Origin: Hungatella hathewayi
GTDB lineage: Bacteria; Bacillota; Clostridia; Lachnospirales; Lachnospiraceae
Assembly: GCA_025149285.1 (NCBI GenBank)
Contig: CP102274.1
Location: forward strand, 6,242,489 to 6,306,488
Direction: 5' to 3'
DNA: 64,000 nucleotides
Positions 1 to 7,524 of this stretch are shown one piece after another. The position numbers and the translations under genes were made by a program. The notes beneath the pieces were generated by a model, which searched no databases, was not told the DNA's origin, and saw nothing but the letters and a program-made list of their open reading frames with translations. Numbering within the stretch: position 1 is the stretch's first letter; every line of letters starts with the position of its first letter.

Positions 1-367
1 CCTGGGTAATGTCATTGTTGGTACGGGTAATCAAAGACGCGGTTGAAAATGTGTCAATTTCTGCCTGGGAAAAGTATTCCACCTTGGAAAAAATCCGGCT
101 CCTCACATTCCGCCCTAAGCCCAGCGCAATTCTGGATGCAAAAAATCCTGTGGTGATATTGCATACCATACCCAGAATGGCAATTCCCAGCATGATGATG
201 CCGGTGTGAAGAATATAATTCATATCCTTGTCCGCGATTCCCCTGTTAATGATGTCTGACAGATAGGTAGGAAGCCCCAGCGTGGCCCCTACTCCGGCTG
301 CTACACTGACCAGCACGCACAGGAGTTCCAGCCGGAATGCTTTCAGTTCTGCAAATATTTTCTTCAT
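1..367 (-). CDS. ABC exporter half-transporter, N-terminal part (runs off left edge)
   Basis: This is the first ~122 residues of a membrane-spanning ABC exporter of the MdlB/LmrA kind; the ATPase half lies outside the window. Two strongly hydrophobic segments are visible, near residues 14-33 and 52-75, followed by the ALGLGRNVRSRIF stretch typical of the first coupling region of the TM domain. An AAGGAGG ribosome site lies 6 nt before the ATG. The gene starts 45 nt after the MarR-family gene on the same strand, so the two are probably co-transcribed, as is common for drug or peptide exporters with a local repressor. The substrate cannot be read from this fragment. Confidence 0.85.
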   Translation of the reverse strand, partial: MKKIFAELKAFRLELLCVLVSVAAGVGATLGLPTYLSDIINRGIADKDMNYILHTGIIMLGIAILGMVCNITTGFFASRIALGLGRNVRSRIFSKVEYFSQAEIDTFSTASLITRTNNDITQ

Positions 368-412
368 GTTTTACCTCCTTGTTATTGCAAATAAAAATAT
401 CCGGAAAAGTGA

Positions 413-841
413 TCAGCTCTGCAAATACTTTTCCAGACATTTTAATCCCTTTAAAATAGTCTCCAGATCTTCCCTGCTCATGGTATCCTTCTCAGAATGG
501 CTCCCCATCTGTTCCATCATGCTCTGAACCAGTGCCCGGCCTTTTTCGGTAAGAACCACATCTATAAAGCGGGCGTCCTTCTCATTCCTGGTCATTGTTA
601 TATGACCGGCCCGTTCCAGACGGCGGCAGAACATGGAGCAGTTTCCTTTCGTCACATGCAGACTCCGGCTCAGCTGGGTCAGATTCACCTGCCCATCTGC
701 CAAAAAGAGATGATTGAGAACCCGTCCCTGCTCCGGGGTAATGCCAAATGGTCTGCACTTCTCCTCCACGCCTTCCCGGACAAGCCAGTTTACCTTGCGC
801 AGCTCCTGAAACCACTGATCCTTAAAATTAATAAACGGCAT
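413..841 (-). CDS. MarR-family transcriptional regulator
   Basis: A 142-residue winged-helix repressor. The central part (residues ~40-105) has the MarR layout: a helix-turn-helix (LTQLSRSLHVTKGNCSMFCRRLE) and then the wing, where the usual D-x-R signature reads NEKDARFIDV. I chose the ATG at 841 rather than an upstream ATG because GGAGG lies just before it and the translation then begins MPFINFKD, as in the family. The gene lies directly upstream of an ABC exporter, so the likely role is ligand-relieved repression of itself and that exporter. A perfect palindrome sits in its promoter region. The ligand is unknown. Confidence 0.9.
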   Translation of the reverse strand: MPFINFKDQWFQELRKVNWLVREGVEEKCRPFGITPEQGRVLNHLFLADGQVNLTQLSRSLHVTKGNCSMFCRRLERAGHITMTRNEKDARFIDVVLTEKGRALVQSMMEQMGSHSEKDTMSREDLETILKGLKCLEKYLQS

Positions 842-885
842 ATGGCCCCTTCCTCCTGATTCTTTCTTTTTATTCAGCCGGATAT

Positions 886-907
886 AGTTTATATGTAAAC
901 TATTATA
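886..907 (-). promoter_or_regulatory. Probable MarR operator palindrome with adjacent -10 box
   Basis: AGTTTACATATAAACT (886-901) is a palindrome with six-base arms (AGTTTA/TAAACT). It directly abuts a minus-strand TATAAT at 902-907, upstream of the marR-family gene. A repressor bound here would block initiation, consistent with autoregulation. The -35 element is weak. Confidence 0.55.
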
Positions 908-942
908 GGATACCATTCCTGCTACAAAAAATATAGGGTGTG

Positions 943-972
943 TTTATTAAATAAATATAAAAATTTAATAAA
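943..972. repeat. AT-only inverted repeat between antiporter and MarR genes
   Basis: The arms TTTATTAAAT (943-952) and ATTTAATAAA (963-972) form a perfect 10-bp inverted repeat with a 10-nt spacer, all A/T. It lies ~57 nt after the antiporter stop codon. It lacks a GC-rich stem, so it is a poor intrinsic terminator and may instead be a binding site. Confidence 0.4.
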
Positions 973-1028
973 TTTGCGCCGCTCACCTTACCTCTTCTGA
1001 TCCCGGTTCCGGTTCTTCATCATACCGT

Positions 1029-2213
1029 TCACGGACAGTCGGCCTTCAAAAGCCGCTTATAGGTCCGTTCCATGCCAAACGCCCCTAACGGCGCAGTGAT
1101 CAGAATCGCAAGCACAGCCACCGTAAGAACAATCTTTCCGCAGCCGAGCCCCATCGCCAGCGGCACTCCGCCGATAGCTGCCTGAACCGTCGCCTTCGGC
1201 ATATATGCAATCATGCAGAAAAAACGTTCCTTCCGGTTCAGTTCCGTCTTCAGCAGACAACAGAATACGCCCGCCATACGGAAAATCAGCACGCCGAATA
1301 TCAGGATCACGGCAGCCGCGCCTGCTTCCCATGCGTAACGGATATCCACGGTGGCACCCACCAGAACAAACAGAAGCACCTCAGCCGCTACCCACAGCTT
1401 GGAGTATTTGACCGAAAGACGCGCCGCCGCCTCATGCCGTTTTCTCTGCAGGGCAATTCCGATGCTCATAACAGCCAGCAGCCCTGAAAACGGCAGGCAG
1501 CCCTTCAGCCGGTTTTCCAGATCAATCATCAGGAACGAAATGCTTAAGAGAATTACTACCTTTGCAGAATCCCGGATATGGATCTTTTGAAAGAATCGCG
1601 CGAGTAAAACTCCGGTCACGCCTCCGACCGCAATTCCCGTTCCGATAGAAACCGGGATGGAGAGAACGCTGCCCGCAGAGAACCTTCCGCCCTGTGCCAG
1701 ACCGGTAAATGCCGTAAACATGACAATGACAAATACGTCATCCACCGATGCACCTGCAAGAATCATCTGTGGAATACTCTTCCTGACTCCGTACCCCTTC
1801 TCCATCAGATTCAGCATCTTCGGAACAATCACGGCCGGGGACACTGCTCCTACCACCGCTCCCATAACAGCCGCATCCAGCATGGAGATTCCCAGAAGGC
1901 GGGGTGCCAAAAGAACCATCCCCACAATTTCAAAGCAGGCCGGAACAAAGCACATCAGTATGGCCGGCCGCCCTACTTTTTTTAAGTCCTGAATGTCCAG
2001 GGACAGACCTGCGCGCGTCAGGATAATGATCAGCGCAATCTGACGCAAATCCGCGGAAATTCCTAAAATAGAAGCATCCAGCATGTTTAAGGCATACGGC
2101 CCCAAAATCATGCCCGTCAGCAGCATTCCCAGCAGCCCGGGAAGTCTGATTTTCTGAAACGCCTGGCTCAGCAGCATCCCCAGAAGAAAAACCAGTGACA
2201 AACTTGTAAGCAT
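1029..2213 (-). CDS. Cation:proton antiporter (NhaP/CPA type), fluoride-riboswitch target
   Basis: A membrane antiporter of ~394 residues with about 12 hydrophobic segments. Family landmarks are the N-terminal GMLLTGMILGP helix, the AGASVDDVFVIV segment with its acidic pair, and the late YMPKATVQAAIGG helix. It probably exchanges a cation for protons; antiporters of this family are known members of fluoride-riboswitch regulons. The ATG at 2213 is chosen because GGAGG lies 10 nt upstream and the reading frame before it runs into intron sequence. The promoter and fluoride riboswitch lie ~2 kb upstream, separated from the gene by a group II intron, so expression should need readthrough of the terminator and splicing or tolerance of the intron. 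Confidence 0.85.
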   Translation of the reverse strand: MLTSLSLVFLLGMLLSQAFQKIRLPGLLGMLLTGMILGPYALNMLDASILGISADLRQIALIIILTRAGLSLDIQDLKKVGRPAILMCFVPACFEIVGMVLLAPRLLGISMLDAAVMGAVVGAVSPAVIVPKMLNLMEKGYGVRKSIPQMILAGASVDDVFVIVMFTAFTGLAQGGRFSAGSVLSIPVSIGTGIAVGGVTGVLLARFFQKIHIRDSAKVVILLSISFLMIDLENRLKGCLPFSGLLAVMSIGIALQRKRHEAAARLSVKYSKLWVAAEVLLFVLVGATVDIRYAWEAGAAAVILIFGVLIFRMAGVFCCLLKTELNRKERFFCMIAYMPKATVQAAIGGVPLAMGLGCGKIVLTVAVLAILITAPLGAFGMERTYKRLLKADCP

Positions 2214-2274
2214 AACAATATAACCTCCAAATCCCTTATTTTTATTTGCAGGACAGAACCGCGCTTTTGTAATA

Positions 2275-2344
2275 ATCGAGTAGGAGGGAGTGATTAACTC
2301 CCGTCCTCTCACACCACCGTGCATACCGTTCGGTACACGGCGGT
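2275..2344 (-). ncRNA. Group II intron catalytic domains V and VI
   Basis: Domain V (about 2313-2344) folds as a hairpin with arms ACCGCCGTG/CACGGTGGT around a TACCG-AA-CGGTA inner stem. Domain VI follows: a GGGAGT/ACTCCC stem, then CCTAC, whose A is the expected branch-point, then the 3' end TCGAT. The RT stop codon lies two bases before domain V, the usual arrangement in this class. Confidence 0.8.
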
Positions 2345-2345
2345 T

Positions 2346-3737
2346 TCAACGGTTGACGTGCACGGACTGATAGGCTGTGGCTAAATCATAATAGCCTCTG
2401 TTTATCAGTCTTTCTTTTGTCATTGCCATATTTACCGCTACCGTTTGTGTGGTAAACCAATAGCCTCTTCGGCTGTTCCCTGCCTTCCATGCCAATTCTT
2501 TCGGCACCCCCATTTTCAGCAGGTTCTTTACCTTCGTTTTCGGTTTCTTCCATTGTTTCCATATACACATTCGGATTCTGTGATATAGCCATTGGTTCAG
2601 TCCCTCTATTCGGTTCTTCATATCTGCTACTCCATAATAATTCAGCCAGCCCCGCATATACACCTTTATCTTTTCTAACGATGGGCGTATGCTCTGAACA
2701 GACCTTCGGGAACTAAGGTCTTTCAGTTTTGACTTCATTTTCTTCCATGACTTCCCATGAACCCGGACATAAATGCCCTTTCCGTTCTTTCCCAATGTGA
2801 AGCCAGGGAACTTAAAATTTCGGATTGCAAATACACTTACTACACGGCTTTTCTTCTGGTTCACCTGCAATTTCAGCGTCCCTTCCAGATATTTCGTGCT
2901 TGTTTCCAGAAGTCTCTTTGCGGCTCTCTCACTTTTAGCTAACAATACTATATCATCTGCGTAACGTACAAAAGCCACTCCTCGTTTCTCGTACTCCTGG
3001 TCGAACTCGTTCAGATAGACATTTGCCAGCAGCGGGGATAGATTTCCTCCTTGCGGCGATCCTTCCTCTGTCTCCATGACTATACCGTTTTCCATGACAC
3101 CACTCTTTAGGTATCTCTTTATCCATTGGATAACCCTTTCGTCCTTTACATCTCTGCGCAGGATATTTAATAGCATTTCTTGGTTCAGAGTATCAAAGTA
3201 TTTCGACAGGTCCAATGCAACGGCATGGGTGTATCCCTGTTCTGCATACTCTTTTACCTTTAAAATGGCGTCCCTGGCGCTTCTTCCCGGCCGATACCCA
3301 TAGCTGTTCTCCGAGAACAGCGCCTCATAGACTGGCATTAACTGCTGTCCTATGGCTTGCTGGAAGATACGGTCTTTCACGGTTGGAATGCCCAGCTTTC
3401 GCATTCCTCCCTCTGGCTTGGGAATCTCTACTCGTCTTACTGGGTCGGGGGTGTATTTTCCCCTTTTGATTCTCTCTATCAGTTCCTTTTGATTTTCCCT
3501 TAGGCAGTCACCTGTTTCCTCTACGGTCATTCCGTCGATTCCCGGCGCTCCCTTATTCGCCTTTACTCTCTTAAAAGCTCTGTTTAAGTTGTCCTTATTC
3601 AGTATCTTCTCTAAGAGTTCCGGCTGTGCACTGTCTCTTTCCTTCCATATCCGGCGGAAAGAACGGTGCGCTCTCACATACCCTTCACGTTCCGCGCTGT
3701 CTCTTTGTGAGCAGCTATCTCTGTTTTCTGTACCCAA
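2346..3737 (-). CDS. ltrA: Group IIC intron-encoded reverse transcriptase/maturase
   Basis: A 463-residue protein that copies intron RNA and helps splicing and retrohoming. RT motifs are present in order: GAPGIDG (64-70), GIPTVKDR with QQAI, YGYRPGRSA (147-155), ALDLSKYFD (174-182), SPQGG (227-231) and the catalytic YADD (259-262). The X/thumb maturase region (LNYYGV) and the class-C tail with GVPKELAWKAGNSRRGYWF follow. There is no C-terminal HNH endonuclease, as expected for IIC. The start is TTG, set by AGGAGG eight nt upstream. The frame shows no damage. Its transcript should come from the riboswitch promoter upstream, so it may itself depend on fluoride. Confidence 0.93.
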   Translation of the reverse strand: MGTENRDSCSQRDSAEREGYVRAHRSFRRIWKERDSAQPELLEKILNKDNLNRAFKRVKANKGAPGIDGMTVEETGDCLRENQKELIERIKRGKYTPDPVRRVEIPKPEGGMRKLGIPTVKDRIFQQAIGQQLMPVYEALFSENSYGYRPGRSARDAILKVKEYAEQGYTHAVALDLSKYFDTLNQEMLLNILRRDVKDERVIQWIKRYLKSGVMENGIVMETEEGSPQGGNLSPLLANVYLNEFDQEYEKRGVAFVRYADDIVLLAKSERAAKRLLETSTKYLEGTLKLQVNQKKSRVVSVFAIRNFKFPGFTLGKNGKGIYVRVHGKSWKKMKSKLKDLSSRRSVQSIRPSLEKIKVYMRGWLNYYGVADMKNRIEGLNQWLYHRIRMCIWKQWKKPKTKVKNLLKMGVPKELAWKAGNSRRGYWFTTQTVAVNMAMTKERLINRGYYDLATAYQSVHVNR

Positions 3738-4174
3738 TGTTCTTTCCTCCTTTCCCGGTTGTACTAAAGACTCCTGTTGATTCGGTCCTTCGTCTCTCGA
3801 CTACTATGACCTCTGCTGACTTCTGTACGTTCAGCACTACCTCACGATAGTGGTTATCCCTTTCAGGACATTCCGCACAGACCTCCCCGGGTACCACACG
3901 TTTCTTTCTCTCCATCTATCTGCCACATTTACCATACATGATTCCGTGTGGTTATTGGGCTTCGACTTGTTTGGCAGCCTTACCCTCACGCATGGCCTGA
4001 TGTGATTTCTGTTCGTCAGACCAGAGATTTGCCCATGGGTTAGTATGTTCCCCATATCCAGCTTCCTTCAGATTCCACCTCACGATGGACACCCTTGCCT
4101 TCGGCTATATCCTTCCCACCACCGGGCGGATTCCGGACTTGCACCGGTTAGAAACGTGCGCCGCCGGGCGCACC

Positions 4175-4216
4175 AAAAAAGCTGATAACTCCTGCACAAT
4201 GCAGAAGCCATCAGCT
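4175..4216 (-). terminator. Intrinsic terminator (expression platform of the fluoride riboswitch)
   Basis: A 17-bp stem (AGCTGATGGCTTCTGCA against TGCAGGAGTTATCAGCT, with three G-U pairs) closed by a 3-nt loop and followed by six U residues. The 5' arm is the 3' half of the aptamer, so aptamer folding and terminator folding exclude each other. The intron begins immediately after the U-tract. Confidence 0.9.
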
Positions 4217-4268
4217 GTAATAAGCGGTTCTGGTAACATGTTCACTACCACGGGAGACCTCATTCCCG
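4201..4268 (-). promoter_or_regulatory. Fluoride riboswitch (crcB motif) aptamer
   Basis: The RNA GGGAAUGAGGUCUCCC, an extra small hairpin, GAACCGCU and AGCUGAUGGCUUCUGC match the fluoride aptamer layout (in the Thermotoga petrophila aptamer, GGGCGAUGAGGCCCGCCC, AAACUGCC and GGCUGAUGGCCUCUAC). P1 is GGGA/UCCC. The GAGGUC segment can pair with GGCUUC (with wobbles) as in the known fold, and GCU/AGC forms the second stem. The usual GAUG reads AAUG here. The hairpin GGUAGUGAACAUGUUACC is an insertion between the conserved blocks. Fluoride should stabilise the aptamer, prevent the overlapping terminator and turn on the downstream antiporter. Confidence 0.85.
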
Positions 4269-4274
4269 GGATAT

Positions 4275-4303
4275 AGTATATCAAAGGGATGGCGGAAATG
4301 CAA
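4275..4303 (-). promoter_or_regulatory. Promoter of the fluoride riboswitch transcript
   Basis: -35 TTGCAT (4298-4303) and -10 TATACT (4275-4280) with an exact 17-bp spacer on the minus strand. Transcription would start a few bases before the aptamer's P1 stem. The -35 box begins only 14 bp after the sulfatase stop codon. Confidence 0.8.
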
Positions 4304-4317
4304 GTATAAAATCCCGG

Positions 4318-5655
4318 CTAGCCTTCCACTGCAAAGGATTCTCCTGCCTCCTCTCCAAAACGGATCAGCCGTTCCTTCAGCCCTCTCCTGATCTCCTCAT
4401 AATCCCTGTCATTGACAAGATTCACCGTTTCCAGCGGGTCACTGGCCAGATCAAAAAGATACTTTTCCTTATAAACCGTACTTCCGCTCTCCTTCCACGG
4501 ATCACAGTCAGGAGCGTGAACCACGTATTTATACCGGTTTGTGCGCAGTGCGCGGCCCACAAAGCTCTCGCTGATCTGAATATAGACAGCCTCCTCCCAG
4601 TCGGGCTCTTCCGTCTCTGAGAGCGGCCGTCCCTGAAGCCCCAAAGGCGCCGTATCGTATCCGGCGGCGGACAGAATCGTCTTCGGCAAGTCTATCAGGC
4701 TCACCACCTTCTCCTCCCGCTTCCCTTTTTCAAATCCGTTCCCTTTAATCAGCAGCGGGACGTGTATGGTTCCCTCGAAGCTGTTGCGTTTATAGTCATC
4801 GTATCCACCTTTTTCGACCTCATCCGCGTGGGTGCGGAAATGGCAGCCATGGTCACTGCCGTAAATCACCATGGTATCCTCATAGATGCCCCGCGCTTTC
4901 AGCGCATCTACGACACGGCCGAAATTCCGGTCCAGGGCGTGGCAGCACCCCAGATAATCAGGGTAGAATTGCTCCCAGTCTCCCTTCCCCGGCGTTAAAT
5001 CAGGAGGCGGAACAAAACCGGCGAACTGTTCTCTGCTGCCGTCCGGCCCCTCATAATCCCCCCTGTCATTCTGATGGTGCGGTTCAATATGGGAAATCAT
5101 CAGAAAAAACGGTTTCTCATCTTCATATTCCTCGATATAACGCACCGCATAATCGGTCAGACAGTCGGTCCGGTAGCCGGTAAAATCCAGCTTATTCCCG
5201 TCCTTGTCAAAGATGTATCCGCCATACCCGTGGGAAGTGAATTCCAGCACATCGGCCGCCATCCAGTAGTCGTCGTAACCACCGCGCCTCTCGGCCGGAA
5301 CCGCAATCGTCTCATAATGGTTCTCCTCTTCATCGGAAGCCAGATGCCATTTTCCTACGTAAGCCACCCGGTAACCCGCCTCCCGCAGATACCTTGCCAG
5401 AGTCTTCTGGTTCAGGGGCAGGGAAACCGCATTGCGGTAGCAGCCGGTCTGTGTGGGGTACAGTCCGGTCTGAAGCATGGCTCTGGCCGGCCCGCATACC
5501 GGCTGGGGTGTAAATGCACTTGCAAAATTCACCGCATCCTCACAGGCAAACCGGTCCAGTCTCGGCGTTACCGGAAGAGGCTGGCCGTTGCAGCCCAGCG
5601 TATCCGCCCGCTGCTGGTCCGAAAAGAAAAATACGATATTCTGTCTCTGTTTCAT
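4318..5655 (-). CDS. Cys-type sulfatase (arylsulfatase family), cytoplasmic
   Basis: A 445-residue sulfatase that hydrolyses sulfate esters. The N-terminal metal-site motif FFSDQQRADTLGCNG and the activation motif C54-G-P-A-R58 are intact; C54 is the residue converted to formylglycine, which in anaerobes is done by a radical-SAM maturase (none is seen in the window). Further motifs are VGKWHLA and YGSDHG. There is no signal peptide, so it acts inside the cell. It is the last gene after a binding protein and two permeases of a sugar ABC importer, 10 nt after the permease stop with GGAGG before the ATG. The likely role is desulfating an imported sulfated sugar. The exact substrate is unknown. 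Confidence 0.9.
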   Translation of the reverse strand: MKQRQNIVFFFSDQQRADTLGCNGQPLPVTPRLDRFACEDAVNFASAFTPQPVCGPARAMLQTGLYPTQTGCYRNAVSLPLNQKTLARYLREAGYRVAYVGKWHLASDEEENHYETIAVPAERRGGYDDYWMAADVLEFTSHGYGGYIFDKDGNKLDFTGYRTDCLTDYAVRYIEEYEDEKPFFLMISHIEPHHQNDRGDYEGPDGSREQFAGFVPPPDLTPGKGDWEQFYPDYLGCCHALDRNFGRVVDALKARGIYEDTMVIYGSDHGCHFRTHADEVEKGGYDDYKRNSFEGTIHVPLLIKGNGFEKGKREEKVVSLIDLPKTILSAAGYDTAPLGLQGRPLSETEEPDWEEAVYIQISESFVGRALRTNRYKYVVHAPDCDPWKESGSTVYKEKYLFDLASDPLETVNLVNDRDYEEIRRGLKERLIRFGEEAGESFAVEG

Positions 5656-5665
5656 ACACTGCCTC

Positions 5666-6499
5666 CTATTCTTTTACCGCACCGGCCGTCAGACCGGCAA
5701 TCATATACTTCTGAAGAAAAATAAAGATAATGAGGATCGGAACTGCTGCCCCCACGGCAGCGGCCATCACACGGCCCCAGTCGTAGTTATACTCGCCTAA
5801 ATACGTCATGGCGATACCGGAAGCCAGCGTCCTCATCTCCGTCTTATTCACAAGGGTTAACCCCCACAGGAAATCTTCCCAGGAAATCAGGAAGGAATAA
5901 AGGCCCACAGCCAGAATTCCGGGTTTGACCAGCGGAAGAATCACCTGTACCAGGGTTCTTCCCTTGGAACAGCCGTCAATGTAGGCCGCTTCCTCCAGAG
6001 ACTTGGAAATCGTATCAAAAAAGCCTTTCAGGATCCACACCGACATGGGCAGCGCATTGGTAGAGCAGGCCAGAACCAGCGCCGTATACGTATTTAACAG
6101 CCCCAGGCGGAAATACATGTTGTAAAGAGCAATTAAAAGCGTCATGGCCGGAAACATCTGTGTGGAGAGAAACAGCATCATCACGAACTTGTCGCCCTTA
6201 AACCGGTACCGGGAAAATGCATAGGCTGCCAGCACTGCCAGCGTCAGCGTCACCAGCGTGGTGATGCCCGAGACGATAATATTATTCTTATAAAAAATCA
6301 GGAATTTTCCATCAGTCAGGATTCCTTTATAATTGGCCAGAGTCGCATTTACCGGCAGAAACTGAGGCGGCAGGCGCAAAATCGCCTCATTGGGTTTTAA
6401 GGATGTGAGAAGCATCCAGTAAATGGGAAATACGAAGCAGAGCGTGGCGGCCAGAATCGCCGCGTACATAAGAATTTTCCGATAAGTTTTCTTCTTCAT
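5666..6499 (-). CDS. Carbohydrate ABC transporter permease (MalG/LacG family)
   Basis: A 277-residue inner-membrane permease with six hydrophobic helices. The N-terminal helix runs at residues ~10-30. The EAA loop that docks the ATPase reads EEAAYIDGCSKGRTLVQVILP near residues 165-186. The family C-terminus KYMIAGLTAGAVKE is present. It pairs with the MalF-type permease 11 nt upstream. As is usual for such sugar importers, no ATPase gene lies nearby; a shared MsiK-type ATPase elsewhere probably serves it (inference). Confidence 0.92.
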   Translation of the reverse strand: MKKKTYRKILMYAAILAATLCFVFPIYWMLLTSLKPNEAILRLPPQFLPVNATLANYKGILTDGKFLIFYKNNIIVSGITTLVTLTLAVLAAYAFSRYRFKGDKFVMMLFLSTQMFPAMTLLIALYNMYFRLGLLNTYTALVLACSTNALPMSVWILKGFFDTISKSLEEAAYIDGCSKGRTLVQVILPLVKPGILAVGLYSFLISWEDFLWGLTLVNKTEMRTLASGIAMTYLGEYNYDWGRVMAAAVGAAVPILIIFIFLQKYMIAGLTAGAVKE

Positions 6500-6510
6500 T
6501 CGCCCACCTC

Positions 6511-7398
6511 CTAATATTCCACTTCTTTGGAAGAAAGAACCCTGTTATAAATGGTAGAGAAAATCACCAGGAACACAAGCCAGCAGACTCCGATGGCCGC
6601 GCCTTTTCCCAGATTGAAGCCCGAGAACGCCGTCTCATACGTATACAGCGGCAGTGTGGTGGTCGCGCGGACCGGACCTCCTCCCGTCATGGTAAAGAAC
6701 AAGACGAACATCTGGAAATTGGAGACAATGGAGGTCAGCGTCACGGTCTTCACCACCGGCATAATGCACGGAACTGTGATACACCAGAATTTCTGTACTC
6801 CTGTGGCGCCGTCGATCTCCGCAGCCTCCTTTAAATCTTCCGGTACGGTCTGAAGCCCTGAGAGAAGCATGATCATCATCAGGGGCATCTGTTTCCACAC
6901 TGCGGAAATGATAACGCCCAGCATGGCCGTCTTCGGGCTTCCCAGGACACTGTAGTCTCCCAGCCCCAGTAAGTAATTGACAATGCCGTACTGCGGCTGG
7001 AAGATGAACATCCAGGTAACCGCCACCACCAGCGACGGGATCGTCCACGGAAGGAACAAAAGGCTCCGGAACACCTTTCTCCCCTTTAAGCTTCCGCTGT
7101 TTAACAGCAGAGCCACCCCCAGACCTATAAAAAACTGGGCAAATACCGTACCGCACACATAGACCAGCGTTCTTCCAAAGGTCCGTATAAACTCAGCATC
7201 GGAAAAGACCGCTTTGTAATTTGAAAAATGATTCCATTTAATATTGCCCATATCCAGCAGATTGTAATGAAAGAAGCTCATTCCAACCACGACAAAGACC
7301 GGGATGATGATGGTGACTGTCAGCATGGCCAGGGCGGGCACTAAAAGCATCACCATAAACCAGTTTATTTTTTTCTTTTTCCTCGTATTTTCACCCAT
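6511..7398 (-). CDS. Carbohydrate ABC transporter permease (MalF/UgpA family)
   Basis: A 295-residue permease. A basic N-terminus (TRKKKKINWF) is followed by six membrane segments, and the EAA loop reads LKEAAEIDGATGVQKFWCITVP. The ATG is preceded by GGAGG. Together with the MalG-type partner it forms the channel of a sugar importer fed by the lipoprotein gene upstream. A stable hairpin lies between the binding-protein gene and this one. Confidence 0.92.
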   Translation of the reverse strand: MGENTRKKKKINWFMVMLLVPALAMLTVTIIIPVFVVVGMSFFHYNLLDMGNIKWNHFSNYKAVFSDAEFIRTFGRTLVYVCGTVFAQFFIGLGVALLLNSGSLKGRKVFRSLLFLPWTIPSLVVAVTWMFIFQPQYGIVNYLLGLGDYSVLGSPKTAMLGVIISAVWKQMPLMMIMLLSGLQTVPEDLKEAAEIDGATGVQKFWCITVPCIMPVVKTVTLTSIVSNFQMFVLFFTMTGGGPVRATTTLPLYTYETAFSGFNLGKGAAIGVCWLVFLVIFSTIYNRVLSSKEVEY

Positions 7399-7423
7399 AA
7401 TGCAACCTCCAATAGATACAAAG

Positions 7424-7455
7424 GGAGCGGATGCAGGATGATCTGCAGCCGCTCC
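7424..7455 (-). terminator. Intercistronic hairpin between sugar-binding protein and permease genes
   Basis: The arms GGAGCGGCTGCAG and CTGCATCCGCTCC pair with one mismatch around a 6-nt loop. Only a short CCTTTG follows, so it is probably a partial terminator or mRNA-stabilising stem. Such hairpins are common where a binding protein must be made in excess over the permeases. Confidence 0.55.
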
Positions 7456-7524
7456 TGATTATCACGGTGACTCGTGCGCAGAGCGTGCGAGTGATCGTTC
7501 AGACTGATGAGTTCTGTTCCATTC

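Larger units (their letters stand above)
2275..4173 (-). mobile_element. Group IIC intron, complete (1.9 kb), inserted after an intrinsic terminator
   Basis: Both ends are recognisable. The 5' end begins GTGCGCCCGG at 4173 (family consensus GUGYG) directly after a terminator hairpin and six U residues. The 3' end is CTACTCGAT at 2275, preceded by domains V and VI. The internal reverse transcriptase is of the class-C type without an HNH endonuclease. Insertion just downstream of intrinsic terminators is the known habit of group IIC introns. Here the terminator belongs to a fluoride riboswitch, and the intron separates it from the antiporter gene. The RT frame is intact, so the element may still be active. 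Confidence 0.9.

Noticed and set aside
2213..2324. A longer N-terminus for the antiporter extending upstream of 2213
   Set aside because: The added residues are encoded partly by the 3' end of the group II intron; GGAGG before 2213 marks the real start.
4201..4268. Other riboswitch classes (ZTP, Na+, Li+, guanidine) for the leader RNA
   Set aside because: The conserved blocks GGGAAUGAGG, GAACCGCU and AGCUGAUGGCUUCU match the fluoride aptamer layout; the other classes' cores are not present. A covariance search would settle it.
5074..5724. A 216-codon plus-strand frame opposite the sulfatase
   Set aside because: Antisense to a sulfatase with intact catalytic motifs; no family resemblance.
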